A stretch of DNA of 64,000 bases from Holothuria scabra (lineage: Eukaryota; Echinodermata; Holothuroidea; Aspidochirotida; Holothuriidae): positions 25,543,648 through 25,607,647 of the forward strand of contig CM074189.1 in the NCBI GenBank assembly GCA_037179385.1. The letters are read 5' to 3'. Positions 1 through 13,433 of this stretch are shown here, in pieces (the first letter of the stretch is position 1; each line of letters starts with the position of its first letter). Position numbers and translations under genes: made by a program. The notes beneath the pieces are model-generated. The model saw only the letters and a list, made by a program, of their open reading frames with translations. It was not told the origin of the DNA and searched no databases.

Positions 1-3000
1 ACAATACGATATCAATATTACACAAAAAGCTGTCATTTAAGATTTCAAGAAGAGTCAGGCCTTAGTTTACAAGGACTGTGACCAATTTCAAAGCAGTTGA
101 TTCGTGAAATAGCATGATTTGGCCTAAATCACCAAAGTAAAAAAAAAATGCCTAAAAATATTCGTGAAGTTTAACGACTTTGAAGTAAACTAACCTACAT
201 CACCTGACTGTACCCCATGTCGGCCTTCAATTTCAATGAGTATTCCGCATTGACATGCGTCCTCCAGTTATATAGCTCACTGGGTCACCGTATGGATGAG
301 GCTTTACTAGTCTTGCATCTGTGTGGAATTTTGCTACCAGCAAAATAACAAAATTTCCATTCAACAGTAATTTTCACAGAAATAAAGTTTCTTCTCACTT
401 GAAAGATATTGTCAGTTGATTCTGGTGAATAATCAGTTAAAAAAGAAAAAAAAAAGAAAAGGTGGAAAAAAGATTAACATTGGCTGTCAAACTCTGATTG
501 TTTTTTTTTTAATTGTTTTGCATTTAATTTGTTTATTTTATTTTATGTTATTTTATTTTTTTTTTTTTTTATTTTACTTCCTAGGGTCACTAGCTTAAAT
601 AGCGATTCATTCCGTGTTGTTTTTGTCCATTGTATACGTTACACAGTTATATGTTAAGCTCTAAAAAACGTTGATTGAGGGTCAGAGGGTGTATCATAAA
701 ATTGATAAGTGCAAAATTACATCTGTGATTGACAGACCATACACATGCAGAACAAGAAAATACTAGCTTCGTCTCCATCGTGACGTATTTCCGCGTTCTT
801 CATGCACATAAGCAGGTGAAACTATAAATGAAAGGAAACAGGATTAACAAAGTACCAATCTCGACGCTGAGCAAACTTACATTATCAGTTGGGGCGAGAC
901 GTTTGAAGATTATGCACATAAGCCGGTACAAAACTACGAATGAAAGTAATAAACACTGTCACATCTAGTCTAGAGGATGTTTGGTAGGTGAGTGAAGAAC
1001 CGGACTCCTAATAAAATAGAAACACCTCTTTGTAGTATTAACTGGAACTAGGTACTTTATTGCTGACTTCAATATAAATAAATAAAAAACATAACGAGAG
1101 GCCTCGTTACAACATCTTTGACTAAATTAGTCCATTTCAAACTGAGCGCGCCTGATTTGCCAGCTAATATAACTAAATCTAATACGGCATCTCTTTGCTG
1201 CTGAGGCTCTCAAGACCCACGGCGTTCCGAAACAGGTCTCGTCTCGATTTTATTGGCAAACACCACGTGGGAAGTTTAACTCAAATAGAAGACACAAAAG
1301 ACAATTGCAAATTTTGTTTCAGATTTTTTGCCCTCCTGTATCGCACTTACAGATAAGCTCTCAAAATTTCGTCCTGTTAAACCTGTTTTCTTTTAGTCCG
1401 CACAAGGCCTACAATTTACTATCGTTCCTAATGTCAGTACTTAAAAGAATAGTCCAAAGCCACTTGGCAAGGGCACAGCATGTTTGAAAGAACTCATACA
1501 TCAAGCTCCATTTTTTTCAGAAGGAAAATCGGCCTTGCAGACTTGAAAAAGGGCGAAAAACCTCACCAATTTTTTACTTCAAAACGAACGAGTCTGTCTC
1601 ATTAATATTTATTAGGCTTTTTCTCTGACGTCATGGATTCACTTTGGTTTGTAAACTATGTTCCCTGACTTTTGTATAGCAGTCCGTATGTTTGCTGCAT
1701 TTGCATTGGAAACATGCATTGGGAAACTTGCATTGGAAAACTTGGGGCTAGGAAGAGATCGTCACCTTATGTCATATTCTTATGTGAGTTCAGCTGCGCA
1801 AGTGTAGATTCATTTATTGGAAATCATTCGCTGTTGTGGGAAAGTGGCTCTGTGTCTGCATCTCAATCGCGACTAACAGTTACCGATGTATACTTTACGG
1901 CTAGAGTCTATTATTACCCCAAGCTTTACTGTACACAATGTGCACAAAATAGAAAATGAAGTGCGGTGGCGTCCTCTCCCTAGCTGCAGGTCGTATCGTC
2001 TGCCAAGCCTACATTTCTGAGTTACGGCTGTTTAAGCATCCCTTCAAAATTGCCTGAAAAGGACTTCTTTACAGTGCCACATCCACATAAAGAAACAGAA
2101 AGATACAGGGCATGTCTTTATTTTTTCGCCACAGACAAATTACAGCAATATCCGTGTTCTTTGTGGGGATCACTTTGGGGAGTTGCTTGCGTGACTGCAT
2201 GTAGGGGTACAGTAGGCCTACTGAATACACTAACGTTAGTTATTAAGGTACTAAAACTAAAAGCTTACGAAGTTACGGTACGCTGTCCTACTATCTTCGT
2301 TTACGAAAATGCACGGCTCAATCTAATCTAGTATGTGCTGTGAGGTATGCGGCTCATGAAAGTGCAAAAGAAACATTAAAAATATGCTACATCACACTTC
2401 ATTTGTTACGACAGCAACACCGCACAAAGGCCTAGCCTAGCATAACGTTTCGTATGCACACTCGCATTCTGCCGTATGAGTAATTGCCAATCTGGCGAGA
2501 ACGAATCACCTACAGAAAGTGAATTCATGACGTAATGGCCTCATCGAACAACTCAGAAAAAATTCAAAGCTCTCTTTTAATTTTCGCCAAGGTCAAAACA
2601 TTTTGAACGTTATGCTGCTGCCAGGACGTTATTAACAGTACTTTCAACATCCTGAAATAGTTTTCATAAGCTTTTGGACTATTCTTTTAAGTATTTCCCC
2701 ATGCGATATTCACGTTTTTTTATCCCAATTTGCCCAGGTTTCTAAAAAAAAAACGCGCAATACTTACAGGCTAGTCTGTTGCACATAAACCTGGTTCCAT
2801 GACCCAGAAAAGCTGATCCTTCAAGGTCCTGTCTTTACACCCCGTGTTTGTTTTTGCCCTCGGCGGCTCGCACTACGGTCCCCCTTTACGTGGAGGCTAC
2901 TACCCTCAGCGGTCCTGCACTCCTCATACGTACTCAACGACAGGCTTATTCCAAGTGAGGTGCCACTCCCTTCCTACGACCTACACTCTTTTCCAAACAA

Positions 3001-5470
3001 AACAATTCCAACTGCATCGTGCGTTGCCCGAATTTCTCTCACTAATACCATTTACTATCGCAATGTAATCGTCCATTCAATGACTCCTTACGTTTCTAGA
3101 CTGTTGATGCGAGCCTGATCAAAAAGGCTAAAGGAACGTTAGATAAAGTGAATGTTAGCTCTGCTACTGTGATGATCACAACATTAGCAGTTTGTCATTA
3201 ACAGTGGAGGCGAAACGTAGAATTTGTGAAATGAGTTTTTTAAATAACATATTTGAAAGAGAAAGGAAGTACATATTGATGAATAACTTTGAATTTTCTT
3301 TTGGTTGAGAAAATAATTTATCCCCCACTCTTCATTTCCACAACCGGATAGTATCTGCTTGAGCAGACATTGAAGGAATGTTTCAGTATTGACGTATTCT
3401 GCTCGGTGGCGTTGCTGCTGCCGCCGCTGCTAAAAATTTAATAGATTTTAGCTAGAACTACCCGACAAAAAGCCCTTATTATGGGGGAAGCGAAACTATT
3501 TACCGGATTCTTAAGTCTGCAATCTCAGTTTGACGCTGGGGATCAACTGATGTAGCCTAACAGGAACAACTGGAAAAAGGCCGTGACTTGAACCAATAAG
3601 TTGGAAACTGGGCCTTAACACTCCATCTATCTAACTAACTGATATTCCTGCCTCGTACTCCTCGCAGGGCATAAAGGAACAACATTACATGCCAGGTATA
3701 TGCGTGTGTGTGTGTGTGTGTGTATTTTATTTTCAATAAAGTTGCAAATATTTGCATACCGCCATCATCTGTACAGTAATTGAATCTTTGTTTTGAAGTT
3801 GGAAAAAATAAAAATTGCAGATGATGGTACTAGAAACTATCACGAATTCTGATCCCTCATTTGCTGAATTTCACTCAGTGCCCTAGAAGTAAAAAAAAGG
3901 GCTTAAATAAAGGTGACTTCATCTACCACAATCATAGTATGGGAATGAAAAGTGCCTTGAAATAGTCATTTTGTCTACTATAATTTTGTGAGAAGTAGCT
4001 TCCATTCGGAGAAAACTTCTACAAAATTTAGGAGGTCATGTTACTTTTTCAGTTTCTGTGATAGTAAAAGTAGAACGGGTAGGCGGGTAACCAAACTCTA
4101 ATATGGATATTGTATTCAGTAGTGACACTATGAGGTAACCATTGTTTGCGAAAATCCCATTATATCTTAAGCCTGCCATGGATAGCCAAGCGGTGTCCAT
4201 GCGGCTGTAACTGCATGGTGTTCCCATTCGCGCCACGCTGGCCACATATTTTATGGTCTTGTGAGAATGTGTACCTCCTTTTGCAATACAGCATGGAACT
4301 TTAAGCATGACATTGAATTGCAGCGTCAGTGTGGTACGAGCCTCCGAGTTCAGAATGAAGTATCCCATTCATCACTTTAACTAAGCATGTTAGTTTAGTA
4401 CTCAATAGAGCTGTTGTGACAAGAAACGACATGTGGTAATGCACGAGAACTAGTATTGAGCCTTTCCCTGGGAAGTTTACGACTAAAAGTGAATGTTAAT
4501 AAAGTGTATGTTGGTTCAGCTTCGACTTTGAGTCCTACACGCAAGGAATTTAAATATTTGCAAGAAATGTAATTTTTTGTAAAAAAGGCTCATAAAAGGA
4601 TATACATGACTAGGAGTAGTTCAATCTCGTTAAAAATCAAGCACTGACCCGAAGTTGCACCAGAGGAAACGGTTTTCGTAAACAACAGGGACTTTTTGAT
4701 TTTAGGAAGGTAGACAAAGAGGACGGAATGCGCAAAAAACACTACACTGCGTATGAGTAGAAGCGAACATCAATCCGTCCTGTCGGTTCAGAACGGTCGT
4801 CGGCCGTTTTATCTTTTGGTATAAAAGCAGGGAGCTAGATGGGTTGTCATGGTAATTTCCCTCGCACCGTCGTCTTCAAAACCGAAACACGAAACCCCGC
4901 TTTCTCGCGTGTTTAACTTACGGCGTCCTGTTGCTCTACCGTCCTGAATCGAAAAGTCGCTAATGTCCAGAACAAAACGGTTTTGACGCGAAAATTTGGG
5001 GTTTTTCTTGAGAAACACTGAAAAAATATGGTTCATATTAAGAAATGGAAGAAGTAGAAAAACGTTCCCAGTTCTCATATCAGACATTTTTCTTTTTGTT
5101 TTCAACGACTGTATTCTATTACTAGTCCCGCCAAAACTATCTTGAGCTATTTCTTGTACAGATGTAAACCCTATTACATTGTTCATAGACCTCAGGCATC
5201 GAAGACACACTGACGTCATCCTTGCGGGAAAACAACAAAACATGAGGCCGTACGCATAAGAATTCTCCCTGAATGTGTATCAGACTATGCTCCTATTCGA
5301 CTAGTTGAAAATTAGCTGTCTGCATTTGTTGGCGTTGGTTTGTTTTGCCTCTAAAAGAGGGCGTACTTTTTGCTCTGTGATATCATATGCATATGTTCTA
5401 TGAAATAACCCTAAAAAGCATGCGAGTACGTAAAATGTAATCAGCGAACTCTCTGTGCTTGTTGAAAATG
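1..5470. other. Non-coding spacer, left part of unit 1
   Basis: I see no credible gene here. Open frames are short, are not kept in the matching part of unit 2, and show no recognisable domains. The stretch contains A/T runs near 430-580 and a GT microsatellite at 3704-3722. Blocks at about 1010-1300 and 2690-4800 recur at about 30,200-31,000 and 31,970-35,100. Confidence 0.6.
3704..3722. repeat. (GT)n microsatellite
   Basis: A short uninterrupted GT run is visible. The unit 2 counterpart near 33,985 has only a few GT steps, so the run expanded or contracted after the duplication. Confidence 0.85.
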
Positions 5471-5471
5471 T

Positions 5472-5690
5472 CAGCTTCTCGGCCTTTGGCTAAGATCATA
5501 TGTAGTATCTATTCTTTTCAGCCAGTCTAGAATGGAGCCATGCATGACAGACCAATGATTTAAATGGTCTGAGGGCCGTCCGGTTGGTCAAGTATTGTCC
5601 TTCAGTGGACGTATGGCTTCTTTGTGAAGCAGTTATAGTTTGTTTTCGCCAACGGCTCTTTGCCAGAGAGTCGGGAGGACTTTAGAGTTA
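5472..5690 (+). ncRNA. U2-snRNA-headed chimeric element, unit 1 copy
   Basis: The first 50 bases match the 5' end of metazoan U2 snRNA, including CTTCTCGGCC, GGCTAAGATCA and a branch-site-recognition GTAGTATCT. The unit 1 copy has lost one T of the CCTTTTGG stretch. After about 5521 the similarity to U2 stops: there is no Sm site and none of the later U2 stem-loops. The body that follows has three small hairpins (AGACCA/TGGTCT, GTCC/GGAC, GCTTC/GAAGC) that are also present in the unit 2 copy. It could be a retro-copied chimera of U2 and another RNA, a snRNA-derived SINE, or a real structured RNA. Whether it is transcribed is unknown. Confidence 0.55.
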
Positions 5691-6729
5691 TGTTAGCAAT
5701 CCAGCACCTTTTGACTTTGGTGGTAGTCATCATTCAGCAGTAAAGAAGTTTGCTCTCTCGCTAAGAAGATATATTTGAGGAATAAACCAGGGCACCGGAT
5801 ATCGAGGGATAGTCACTGGACTTACCTTCCAGACACTTAATATTTTCGTCTTTATGCTGTGTCCGAATTATTCAAACAGAAGAAAAGAGAGAACTTTAAT
5901 CGATTCTATAATGGTAGAATAACTTCCCCACAAACTTATATAGGCGTTTTGCAAAAGAGTATACTTTAATACAGCTAATATATATGGAACTACCGCTGAA
6001 CAGTTCAAACCAAATCTAAATATTTTGAAATAAGTATAGCCAAACGCTTTAGGTAATAAGACGTGTCACATCAGTCGCAAAATACATTGAACTAGCCTAT
6101 AATACTGATAATAACAAAAAAGTATATCGGTACCCTGAAATGTCTCAAATAATTTGGGGACAACCGCCTCTAGTGCTCGCTGCCCAGTATGGTCCAGGAT
6201 CATGTGTTCGATATGCTAAAAAGGGACACATCCAAAGCATCCTGTTAAAATTCCGTTTATTGTCCATGTTCAGGTGTTGAGATAAAAGCAAACAGGTCGA
6301 TGTGATCGGAAGTAAAAGCGTACTACAAGAGGTTAACAACGGCTTGTTCGTTTTGAAGATCGATCTAAAAGTTAGCAACGTCCTTATCGCAATCAACCGC
6401 TGATACAGGTAACCAGTTTATAAGTTTAATAAACAAAGTGCAAACAACAGGTAGTGGCGCTGTTCCAGTAAACTCAAATAGAATCTACCAGCCTGGAAAA
6501 AATTATCTGAGACAAATCCCCGCTCCCCATTTCATTGCTGGTTTCAAGGGCGAATAAAAACTGCCCGGGCTTTAGCAAAGAGCGTACCCTTCTTTCCTCA
6601 ACATTGCGTAAGGGGTGGCGGGGAAAACTTCTTGAAAATATATGAAAGGTCATTAAGTGTCCGAATGATTTTGTAAAGAATCGCAGCTTTACATCACAAC
6701 GCGATAAACAGGCGCAAAAGACGAGTATA
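5691..6729. other. Non-coding spacer, unit 1
   Basis: No gene is visible. The stretch is colinear with about 35,975-37,045 in unit 2, and reading frames are not conserved between the two. Confidence 0.5.
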
Positions 6730-6732
6730 ATT

Positions 6733-8143
6733 CCCTTACTCCAAATCCAGATATGGGATTTATATCTGGGCCAGATAAAAAATATTGGGTAGATATAACC
6801 TTGATCTGTGCCAGAACCAGATGTAATCCATACATGGGCCAGACAAAATTTTATCTGGATCAGGTCTTTTTCTGGAACAGATATGGACCATATAATGCAA
6901 TACCATATATGGTTTATATAAAGATGTACTGTATTGGTCCCATATAAAGTAGACAAGTATGGTGCATATATGTCCCATATCTGGACCATATATGACTGGA
7001 CCAAAATTTATTAGTGCACTACATTTGTGTAAAGTGTATCAGAAGCCTTCTAAGCCAGCATCACTGTTTAAAACGTACTCAGAAACGGGCACGTTGCAAC
7101 AAATAGACAACTCAATCCGGCCGGAAAAAAACACAAAATATAACCATAAACCATCCACACACAATACAGGAAACCAAAGGGTTTGGCCTTCTGAGCCAGC
7201 ATACTTTTTCCAAAGTCGTCCCGACCCTCTGGAAAAGGGCCGTTCGGCGAAACCAAACTTGAACTGCTTCCCGAAGAAGCTGTACGTCCACTTAAGGACA
7301 ACACTTGATCAACGTCAAGGCCTTCAGACCTTCTGAGCCAGCATAATGTTAAGGGCTATCTGAACATCTCTACCCATTGTATAACATTGACTTAAGTATT
7401 TGAATTTGTTAAATTACTTAATAGTGAAGAAAAAAAAACTGCTTTGAAATTCCTACTTTTAGATGTTAACACTGCATTGTTGCTTTAAATTATCGTATGG
7501 GGCAATATTCCAACATAAATTTTGTTGAAGGTTTCATGATTTTTCACATTTTACTTCCTTAATCATAAAAAAAATCAGGGCCGTAAATTCCTGACCACGC
7601 CCACATTGGAAAGTCATTTGCATATTTTAGTATAATATAGCTGAATATGGTTTGAATGTTATGATTTTGGTTTGCTGATAATTGTTCAGCTTCCAGAGAA
7701 GGCCTTTATGTAGGACAGGTACACAAATTAAGCCAAAAAGTATTAATATGGCCAAATAAAAGTTTATATGTAATTCTGGCATGGTATTTTAATAAGTTAT
7801 ATCTGGCTTGATATGGCCATATCCAACTTTATTTGCATATCTGGGAAGGCATTTCATCAAGTTATATCTGGCTTGATATGGCCATATCAAACTTCATTTG
7901 CATATCTGGGAAGGCATTTCATCAATTTATATCTGGCTTGATATGGTCATATCAAACTTTATTTGCATATCTAGGCCTTACTTGAATCACGTTACATCTG
8001 GCTTGATATGACCATATAAAACTTGATATATTATATCAAGGCATCTAAATCTGGCTGTATATCTGGCTTGATATGGCCATATAAAGGTTGTATTGAACCA
8101 GATTTATCCAGATATCAATCCATATCTGAATTTGGAGTAAGGG
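6733..8143. mobile_element. Terminal-inverted-repeat DNA element, unit 1 only
   Basis: The ends are inverted copies of about 24 bp beginning CCCTTACTCCAAAT, with one mismatch. They are flanked by ATT on both sides (6730-6732 and 8144-8146). Unit 2 has the uninterrupted site at about 37,040, reading GAGTATAATTTCCCC, so the insertion followed the duplication or was lost cleanly from unit 2. The subterminal regions are packed with TATCTGG/CCAGATA words, and about five direct repeats of about 65 bp lie near the right end. No transposase is recognisable, so the element is non-autonomous. The superfamily is not assigned; a 3-bp target duplication would be consistent but is short evidence. Confidence 0.75.
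7796..8085. repeat. About five 65-bp tandem repeats inside the TIR element
   Basis: The word ATCTGGCTTGATATG recurs at 7801, 7865, 7931, about 7996 and about 8061, giving a period of 64-66 bp. Each copy also holds CCATAT and, in the middle ones, TTTGCATATCT. Such subterminal repeats are commonly transposase-binding arrays in cut-and-paste elements; that role is inferred. Confidence 0.8.
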
Positions 8144-8719
8144 ATTTCCTCATGTTGGCAAATCTATTGTCGATGTTTTGCGGATTAAAAGGCTGTTTGT
8201 ACCTTTAATTCATGTTATTCGAATTTAAGACCAAGTAACTGTGATGTTCCACAAGGGTATGAATAAGGACCGCACAAGTTCTTCTTTATATAAATGATAT
8301 TAAGGAAAATCTTGTAGTATTTTCTCTTTTAGTTTGTCTGGTGATGACACTAAACTTTTCTTCCGTCATTCTAATCTACATCTGTATGGTGCTGCTGAAA
8401 TAGTCAACAAGAAATTAATAAATATTTCTGCCTCGTTCTTAAGCTGTCATATTAACATTGGTAAGACAAACTTTATGGTTTTAACCCCTATCAGAGACCG
8501 ATTTGTAGTATTGCGCTATATACAGATAACCCGTGAGAATACTTCTTTATTTAATACTTCAAAGTTTCTTATAATTGATAGGCGTTTTTAAGTGGAATCC
8601 TTACATTCACATTACCGAGACAAAACATTTGTTTCAAAACTCTATTTACCACATACCCGTCCTATCAGGCATTTGGAACCCTGGATTGGTATCAATTACC
8701 GAATGCAGTTGTAACTGAG

Positions 8720-9381
8720 CAGTTGGGAAGCTGACCTCGGGGTCACCGAAATATGTAGTAAGCCCTGATGACGTCACACAATTTTGAATTTTAGCCGCAT
8801 ATGGAAGACGTAAACTTGTTTGGGAAAAAGAACGGCTCTTTTAAGCTCTCCATTCTTCCAACTGCGATCAAGAAAACTATGAAACTTACCAGACTAACTT
8901 CGCAAGTTATCAAACAACCAATATCAGGCAAATTGTTACCAAAAAGGTCCAAGAACCACCGTAAGATTTTAGGTCACCCATCTTGAACATTGGGATAATG
9001 GTCAAAAATTTGTCCCCAAATCATCCCCGAAGTTCACAACAGGTAGTAATGCTGAAATTTTGTTAGGAAATATAATTTCCCACATAAGTTCGTTGATGAA
9101 TTATTGACGAAACCTCTAGCCAAAGTTCATTCCCAGACAATCGTTACCTACTCAAACGAGTTCCTTTTGGATATTAACCTTTTTATTTTTCTTCAACTGC
9201 CAAAAATACTCAAATACGTAAGAATATGAATAAGAATTATTGACATTTTTAAAGGGTGTCTTTTGTCGATCTGCGTAGGCTTAGCTTGAGAACGGCCTCT
9301 CAGAATGCACTTCACCGTGAGTGCTAAGTGTGTAAAGATTGCGAAATAACGTTCACTAATGCGAGGTCTGCTTCCCAACTG
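8720..9381. mobile_element. 662-bp MITE-like inverted-repeat element, unit 1 only
   Basis: The terminal inverted repeats are 20 bp with one mismatch (CAGTTGGGAAGC at the left, its complement at the right). Unit 2 lacks this block at about 37,578, where the two flanks are nearly joined. No coding capacity is evident, and a target duplication is not clear by eye. Confidence 0.7.
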
Positions 9382-9930
9382 TCACAAGCAAAGGTCATGA
9401 AAAAATCAATTGTTCTGCTTGTTGAAGCAAACAATCTCTCTCCTCGATGGTGGGAGAAATCAGAGGGTAAGAGAGGACCATTTTAGATATATCACGGCTT
9501 GTAAACTTCAAAGCACTTGTCCACCTCATGAGAAAGTTTAAACCACGGCTTCTAAGATTATAAGTGTAATGCATAGATTAAAGTCTTTTATCCCCAGAAG
9601 TGTCTTACTTCCTATGTCTAAACATATTCATCTACCGCATCTTTATTACTGACATCCACGGGGGTAACTGCCTCCATGTATTTAGGAGACAGCCTTTAGT
9701 ATTGCTTGTAAAAAGGTTACTGGGACTTTGTGTAATGCTACTCAATATCAACAAACACCACTAGTTACAATTGTTGAAACTGTTTGAAAATCACAAGAAC
9801 CAACTAGGCAATCCAGGTGTAAGAATTTACTATCCTCTAACTTTTCAAATCTATTCACCTTTGTAAGACATGCTTATTAATTTGCATTTTATGTGACGTA
9901 ATTTACCGATCTATGCAAATTACACACACC

Positions 9931-11925
9931 AGTGTTGAAATCAAGTCACTTGATATCGCGTCTCCAGTCACCTCGAGTCACAAGGCGTCGAGTTATCTCG
10001 AGTCGTTAGCAATTCTAGTCGATTCGAGTCATCTCGAGTCTTTCCTAAGCCCGGGCGAATCACTTCGAGTCTTACTTATCAGTGGCGAAGGAAGCAATTT
10101 GAAAGTGGGAGGGCGGAGCAATTTTTGGACAATGCACCTCACACTATCCCATTGTCCAAAAGTTACATTTTCCATGCTAAATTTTTCGCTTTTTTCTACC
10201 AGGAAGAACGACGTTTTTAAATAAAAAACTGTATGTTTTAAATCATTTCTTCCAATGAAACTGGGCACTAAAGAAGGTAGCATTCTTCGGTTTTTTCCAA
10301 CCATGCCACAGTGGACAACAATTCCAGTATATCTATGCCATCTGCTAACTGGGGAACATTGATAACATTTTAATTCTTTAAGTAACTAAAGATTCCATGT
10401 ACTCACAGACTATTCAACTAGCAGGGTTGAAAAGTAACTGATGAAAGGTATATAAGAGAGCATTTACAGTAAGCAAAAAATTCTCTGCCTGAAGTCTTGC
10501 CCGAAAGACTATTTAAGCTGAGCTCCACCGTTAGTTGGCGCGGAGCGTAGAGGAAATTTTAAAAAATCGAACCCCTCAGAGAGTAGAAAATGGCATTTCT
10601 CAGGCTTGTAGGTAGTAGCTAAGCAGCAGAGAGGTAAAAAGACATCTTCAGGAGAAACGGGCAAACACCCAAATTTTCCGGATTTTCTTTGAAGTGTCAA
10701 CACCACTGTATCATTGACGTAATTTGCGGCACGCGAAGCCCTCCGAAATTTTTGCCTTTTTGAAACAAATATTTGTGGCGATGGAGCTTGTATTGCAGAC
10801 ATGTTTGGACTCTGGGTTTCTTGTATGCGGAAATTTGAAAAGATGGGGGATTACTGATCAAAGAATCTACACGTCCTATATTCGCAAATCTGATAATGAT
10901 TTTACGGTGATCGACTGAAGATCGTTATTGCTACATAACGTTATCTTGAAGGTCTACGAACTGAAGCTCTCCAATAAAATTTTAAAAGTTCCTGAAACTT
11001 TCTTGTTTATTTTAGACGAATTACTTCAGTCAAGAGCTTATATTGGAGATAATTTGGAATTTTATGATAGAAAATTTAGAGAAATGGCACTGAAGTTGCC
11101 AGAGTCACTTGAAGATCTGGTGTCACAAATGGCAAATTTCGATTTTTCATTTCCAGAGCTTGAAAAGGTTTATCAAACTGATTCATGAGGCAGCACTTAT
11201 GCATTAGAAATTGCACGTTGAAGCGCGTGTAGCGAGCGGAAATTTTTGCCTTTTTTGTAACAATGAATTACAAATTGGTGCTTCTATTAGAGTAGAATCC
11301 GGAATATCATGAGAGAGAAGAGTTCAGAATATCACGTAATAAAAAGGGGTTTTCTGACCCGGGAAGTGTGGGCGGAAGCATGCCGCCCCCTCATTTTCAC
11401 TGTGGCGGGTTATCGCTCCCGCAGCCCCCCCCCCCTCCCCTCCTACGCCGATGAGCTAAATTATTTAATCTCAAATTGACAGATAGTATATCATCTTACT
11501 TTGCACAAGAAGCTGCATTTAGTATACAAAATTAACATGAATCCATTTCCAATCGTAGTCAAAATAAGCCTGTCAAAATATTGGGAAACATTTGAAATAT
11601 AAAACATATTTCCTCTTGTCAGGGTCATCATGGCATTACATGGAAGCTAATAAGCATGTCCTGCACACTCTGTGCTGTGCAGAAAAGGAACTCGTCTATG
11701 ACAGCCGTTGCATCGGGAGGGTGGTGAAAAGATGTTTATGGTCCTTTTCTGTTTTAGACTGTAAGGGCATTACTTGATTTACTTAAGAAGAAGTCAAGTC
11801 GATTTTAAATTTGCTCACTCGAATCAAGTCGAGCCTTTGGCGATTGATGACTAAAGTCGAGTCCCGGCAGTCTGTGACTCGAGTCACACTCGAATCACGT
11901 TTTTCAATCAAGTCGCTACAACACT
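9931..11925. mobile_element. AGTGTTG-ended element with TCGAGTC arrays, interrupted by a nested insertion
   Basis: The element begins AGTGTTGAAATCAAG and ends with the imperfect complement (AAGTCGCTACAACACT). Both subterminal zones are dense in degenerate TCGAGTC repeats (about 9950-10,075 and 11,770-11,900). The same element sits at the corresponding place in unit 2 (38,334-39,390), so it predates the duplication. Here it is split by a unit-1-specific insertion at 10,080-11,453. No transposase is seen. Confidence 0.65.
10080..11453. mobile_element. hAT-like non-autonomous element nested in the AGTGTTG element
   Basis: The left end is CAGTGGCGAAGG and the right end is a decayed CTACGCCGATG, the style of CAGTGGCG-ended hAT relatives. 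Unit 2 has an uninterrupted sequence at about 38,482. Open frames at 10,724-10,918 and 10,928-11,188 lie inside, but only short stretches resemble the other copies of the family (20,521, 49,895, about 61,850), so I treat them as element body rather than genes. It also contains the word GTTGGCGCGGAGCG shared with 13,163 and 44,683. Confidence 0.55.
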
Positions 11926-12990
11926 AACGCCCATTTTCCCATCCCTTCCTCTATTAATGAATACTATGATCATAGTAATTTTGGAATTTCCTCGAGTCGG
12001 AAGTGTTTTTTTTTTCTTCTAAATTTCTGTTTTTGTTAACAATTTCAGAAGACTTTCAAAAGACGGAGCATTTCACTCTAGAAGCTTATAATTTCCCACC
12101 AAAATTGAATGGCACGTTTACATGGAATTTTGGATATTTTCTTCAAAACTATAAATATATAATTTTTAAAACGGAGACTACTTCTTTCAGTCTTGTTTCG
12201 TCACATTAGAGGCACTGAAATAATTTTAATATCCTTTTCATTTTTATAATGTGATTTGAATTCGAACATGTTATTATTATGTTGTAACAATGCTACATCA
12301 CTTGATAGTTTATTGAGGGCTAAATCACTTCAAGTTCTTCTTTAACTAAACTTACAATTGTTTCCTATACCTGTAAACAAGAAAACATGATTCGAATGTT
12401 CATTTAAGCTTTCATGTCTTTCCGTATCTAAGTAATATACGACTTTATTGTGTCACTCTATTACCTTGAAAATTTTAATTATGGAATTTTTGGATCGTAT
12501 CGAATATCCAATCAAGACAAATATCACTGAAGTCTCAATTTAGCAGTTTATTTATATGTCATCTATTACCTGGAAACACGGGTTTTGCTAAATAACTATC
12601 AATAACTTTCAATTATTAAGTAAAAGGGCCGTATCGATCATTTTGAAATATTGTTCTGTAGTTTAAATCACTTAAATTGCAATAAAAACAAGTAATTAGT
12701 TTCCTTAAACAAAAAGATCATACTAAACTTAAAAAAAATTAATGTTACATTTCACAATCTGAATTCAAATTTTAGGACAAAAGACATGAGGAAAATTTTG
12801 AAAAAATCTGGTACATATACAACTTCCTTTTCATTAGAGATATTTGCAATATTCCTATCTTAAATGTTGTGCCACAAATATAACTTACTTTTCGCAGACT
12901 GAGGTTGTTTGGTTTATTTATGGAACGTTTGTGGCTTCAGAGAGCGTTCCTCAATACCACAGCTTACTATATCCCTGTTTGCACTTTGGG
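11926..12990. other. Non-coding spacer, unit 1
   Basis: This AT-rich block is colinear with about 39,395-40,440 of unit 2. It holds no gene-like frame that survives in both units. Confidence 0.5.
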
Positions 12991-13433
12991 CAGGAGCGGA
13001 TATAAGGAAATTTGTTTGGGTAGAAAACTCAGCTTGCGACCAACACGTCTCACATAGTATCAGGGGATGTCGTGCACAAATATTTTTTTTTTGGGGGGGG
13101 GGGGCATGAGAAGTGGTGACCGACTGCCCGAAAGACTATTTAGGCGGAGCGCCGCCATCGGTTGGCGCGGAGCGTAGAGAAAAATTTTGAAAAATCGCGA
13201 CCTCTCAGATAGCCGGAAATTGCATCTACCAGGCTTGTAAGTAGATTTTAAGAAGTTGTTATTTTGAGCTTTCCTTTGCAATAAAATCTTCATTTTAATA
13301 AAAAGAAAATGATCAAATCGCAAAATGATCAGAAAATTACCAGATAAAATGTACTGGCTCCTTTACAGGACGATGTGACATTTTATCATTTTCTTTGTCG
13401 CAAAGGAGAATCTCAGTTAATAGAATAGACGAG

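Noticed and set aside
4809..5243. Minus-strand open frame of 144 codons
   Set aside because: The colinear region of unit 2 (about 35,090-35,540) carries indels that break the frame, and no domain is visible.
6474..7004. Minus-strand open frame of 176 codons
   Set aside because: Its left part overlaps spacer sequence and the rest is the repeat-rich left arm of the 6733-8143 element. Tyr/Ile-rich text follows from the TATCTGG repeats and is not kept in unit 2.
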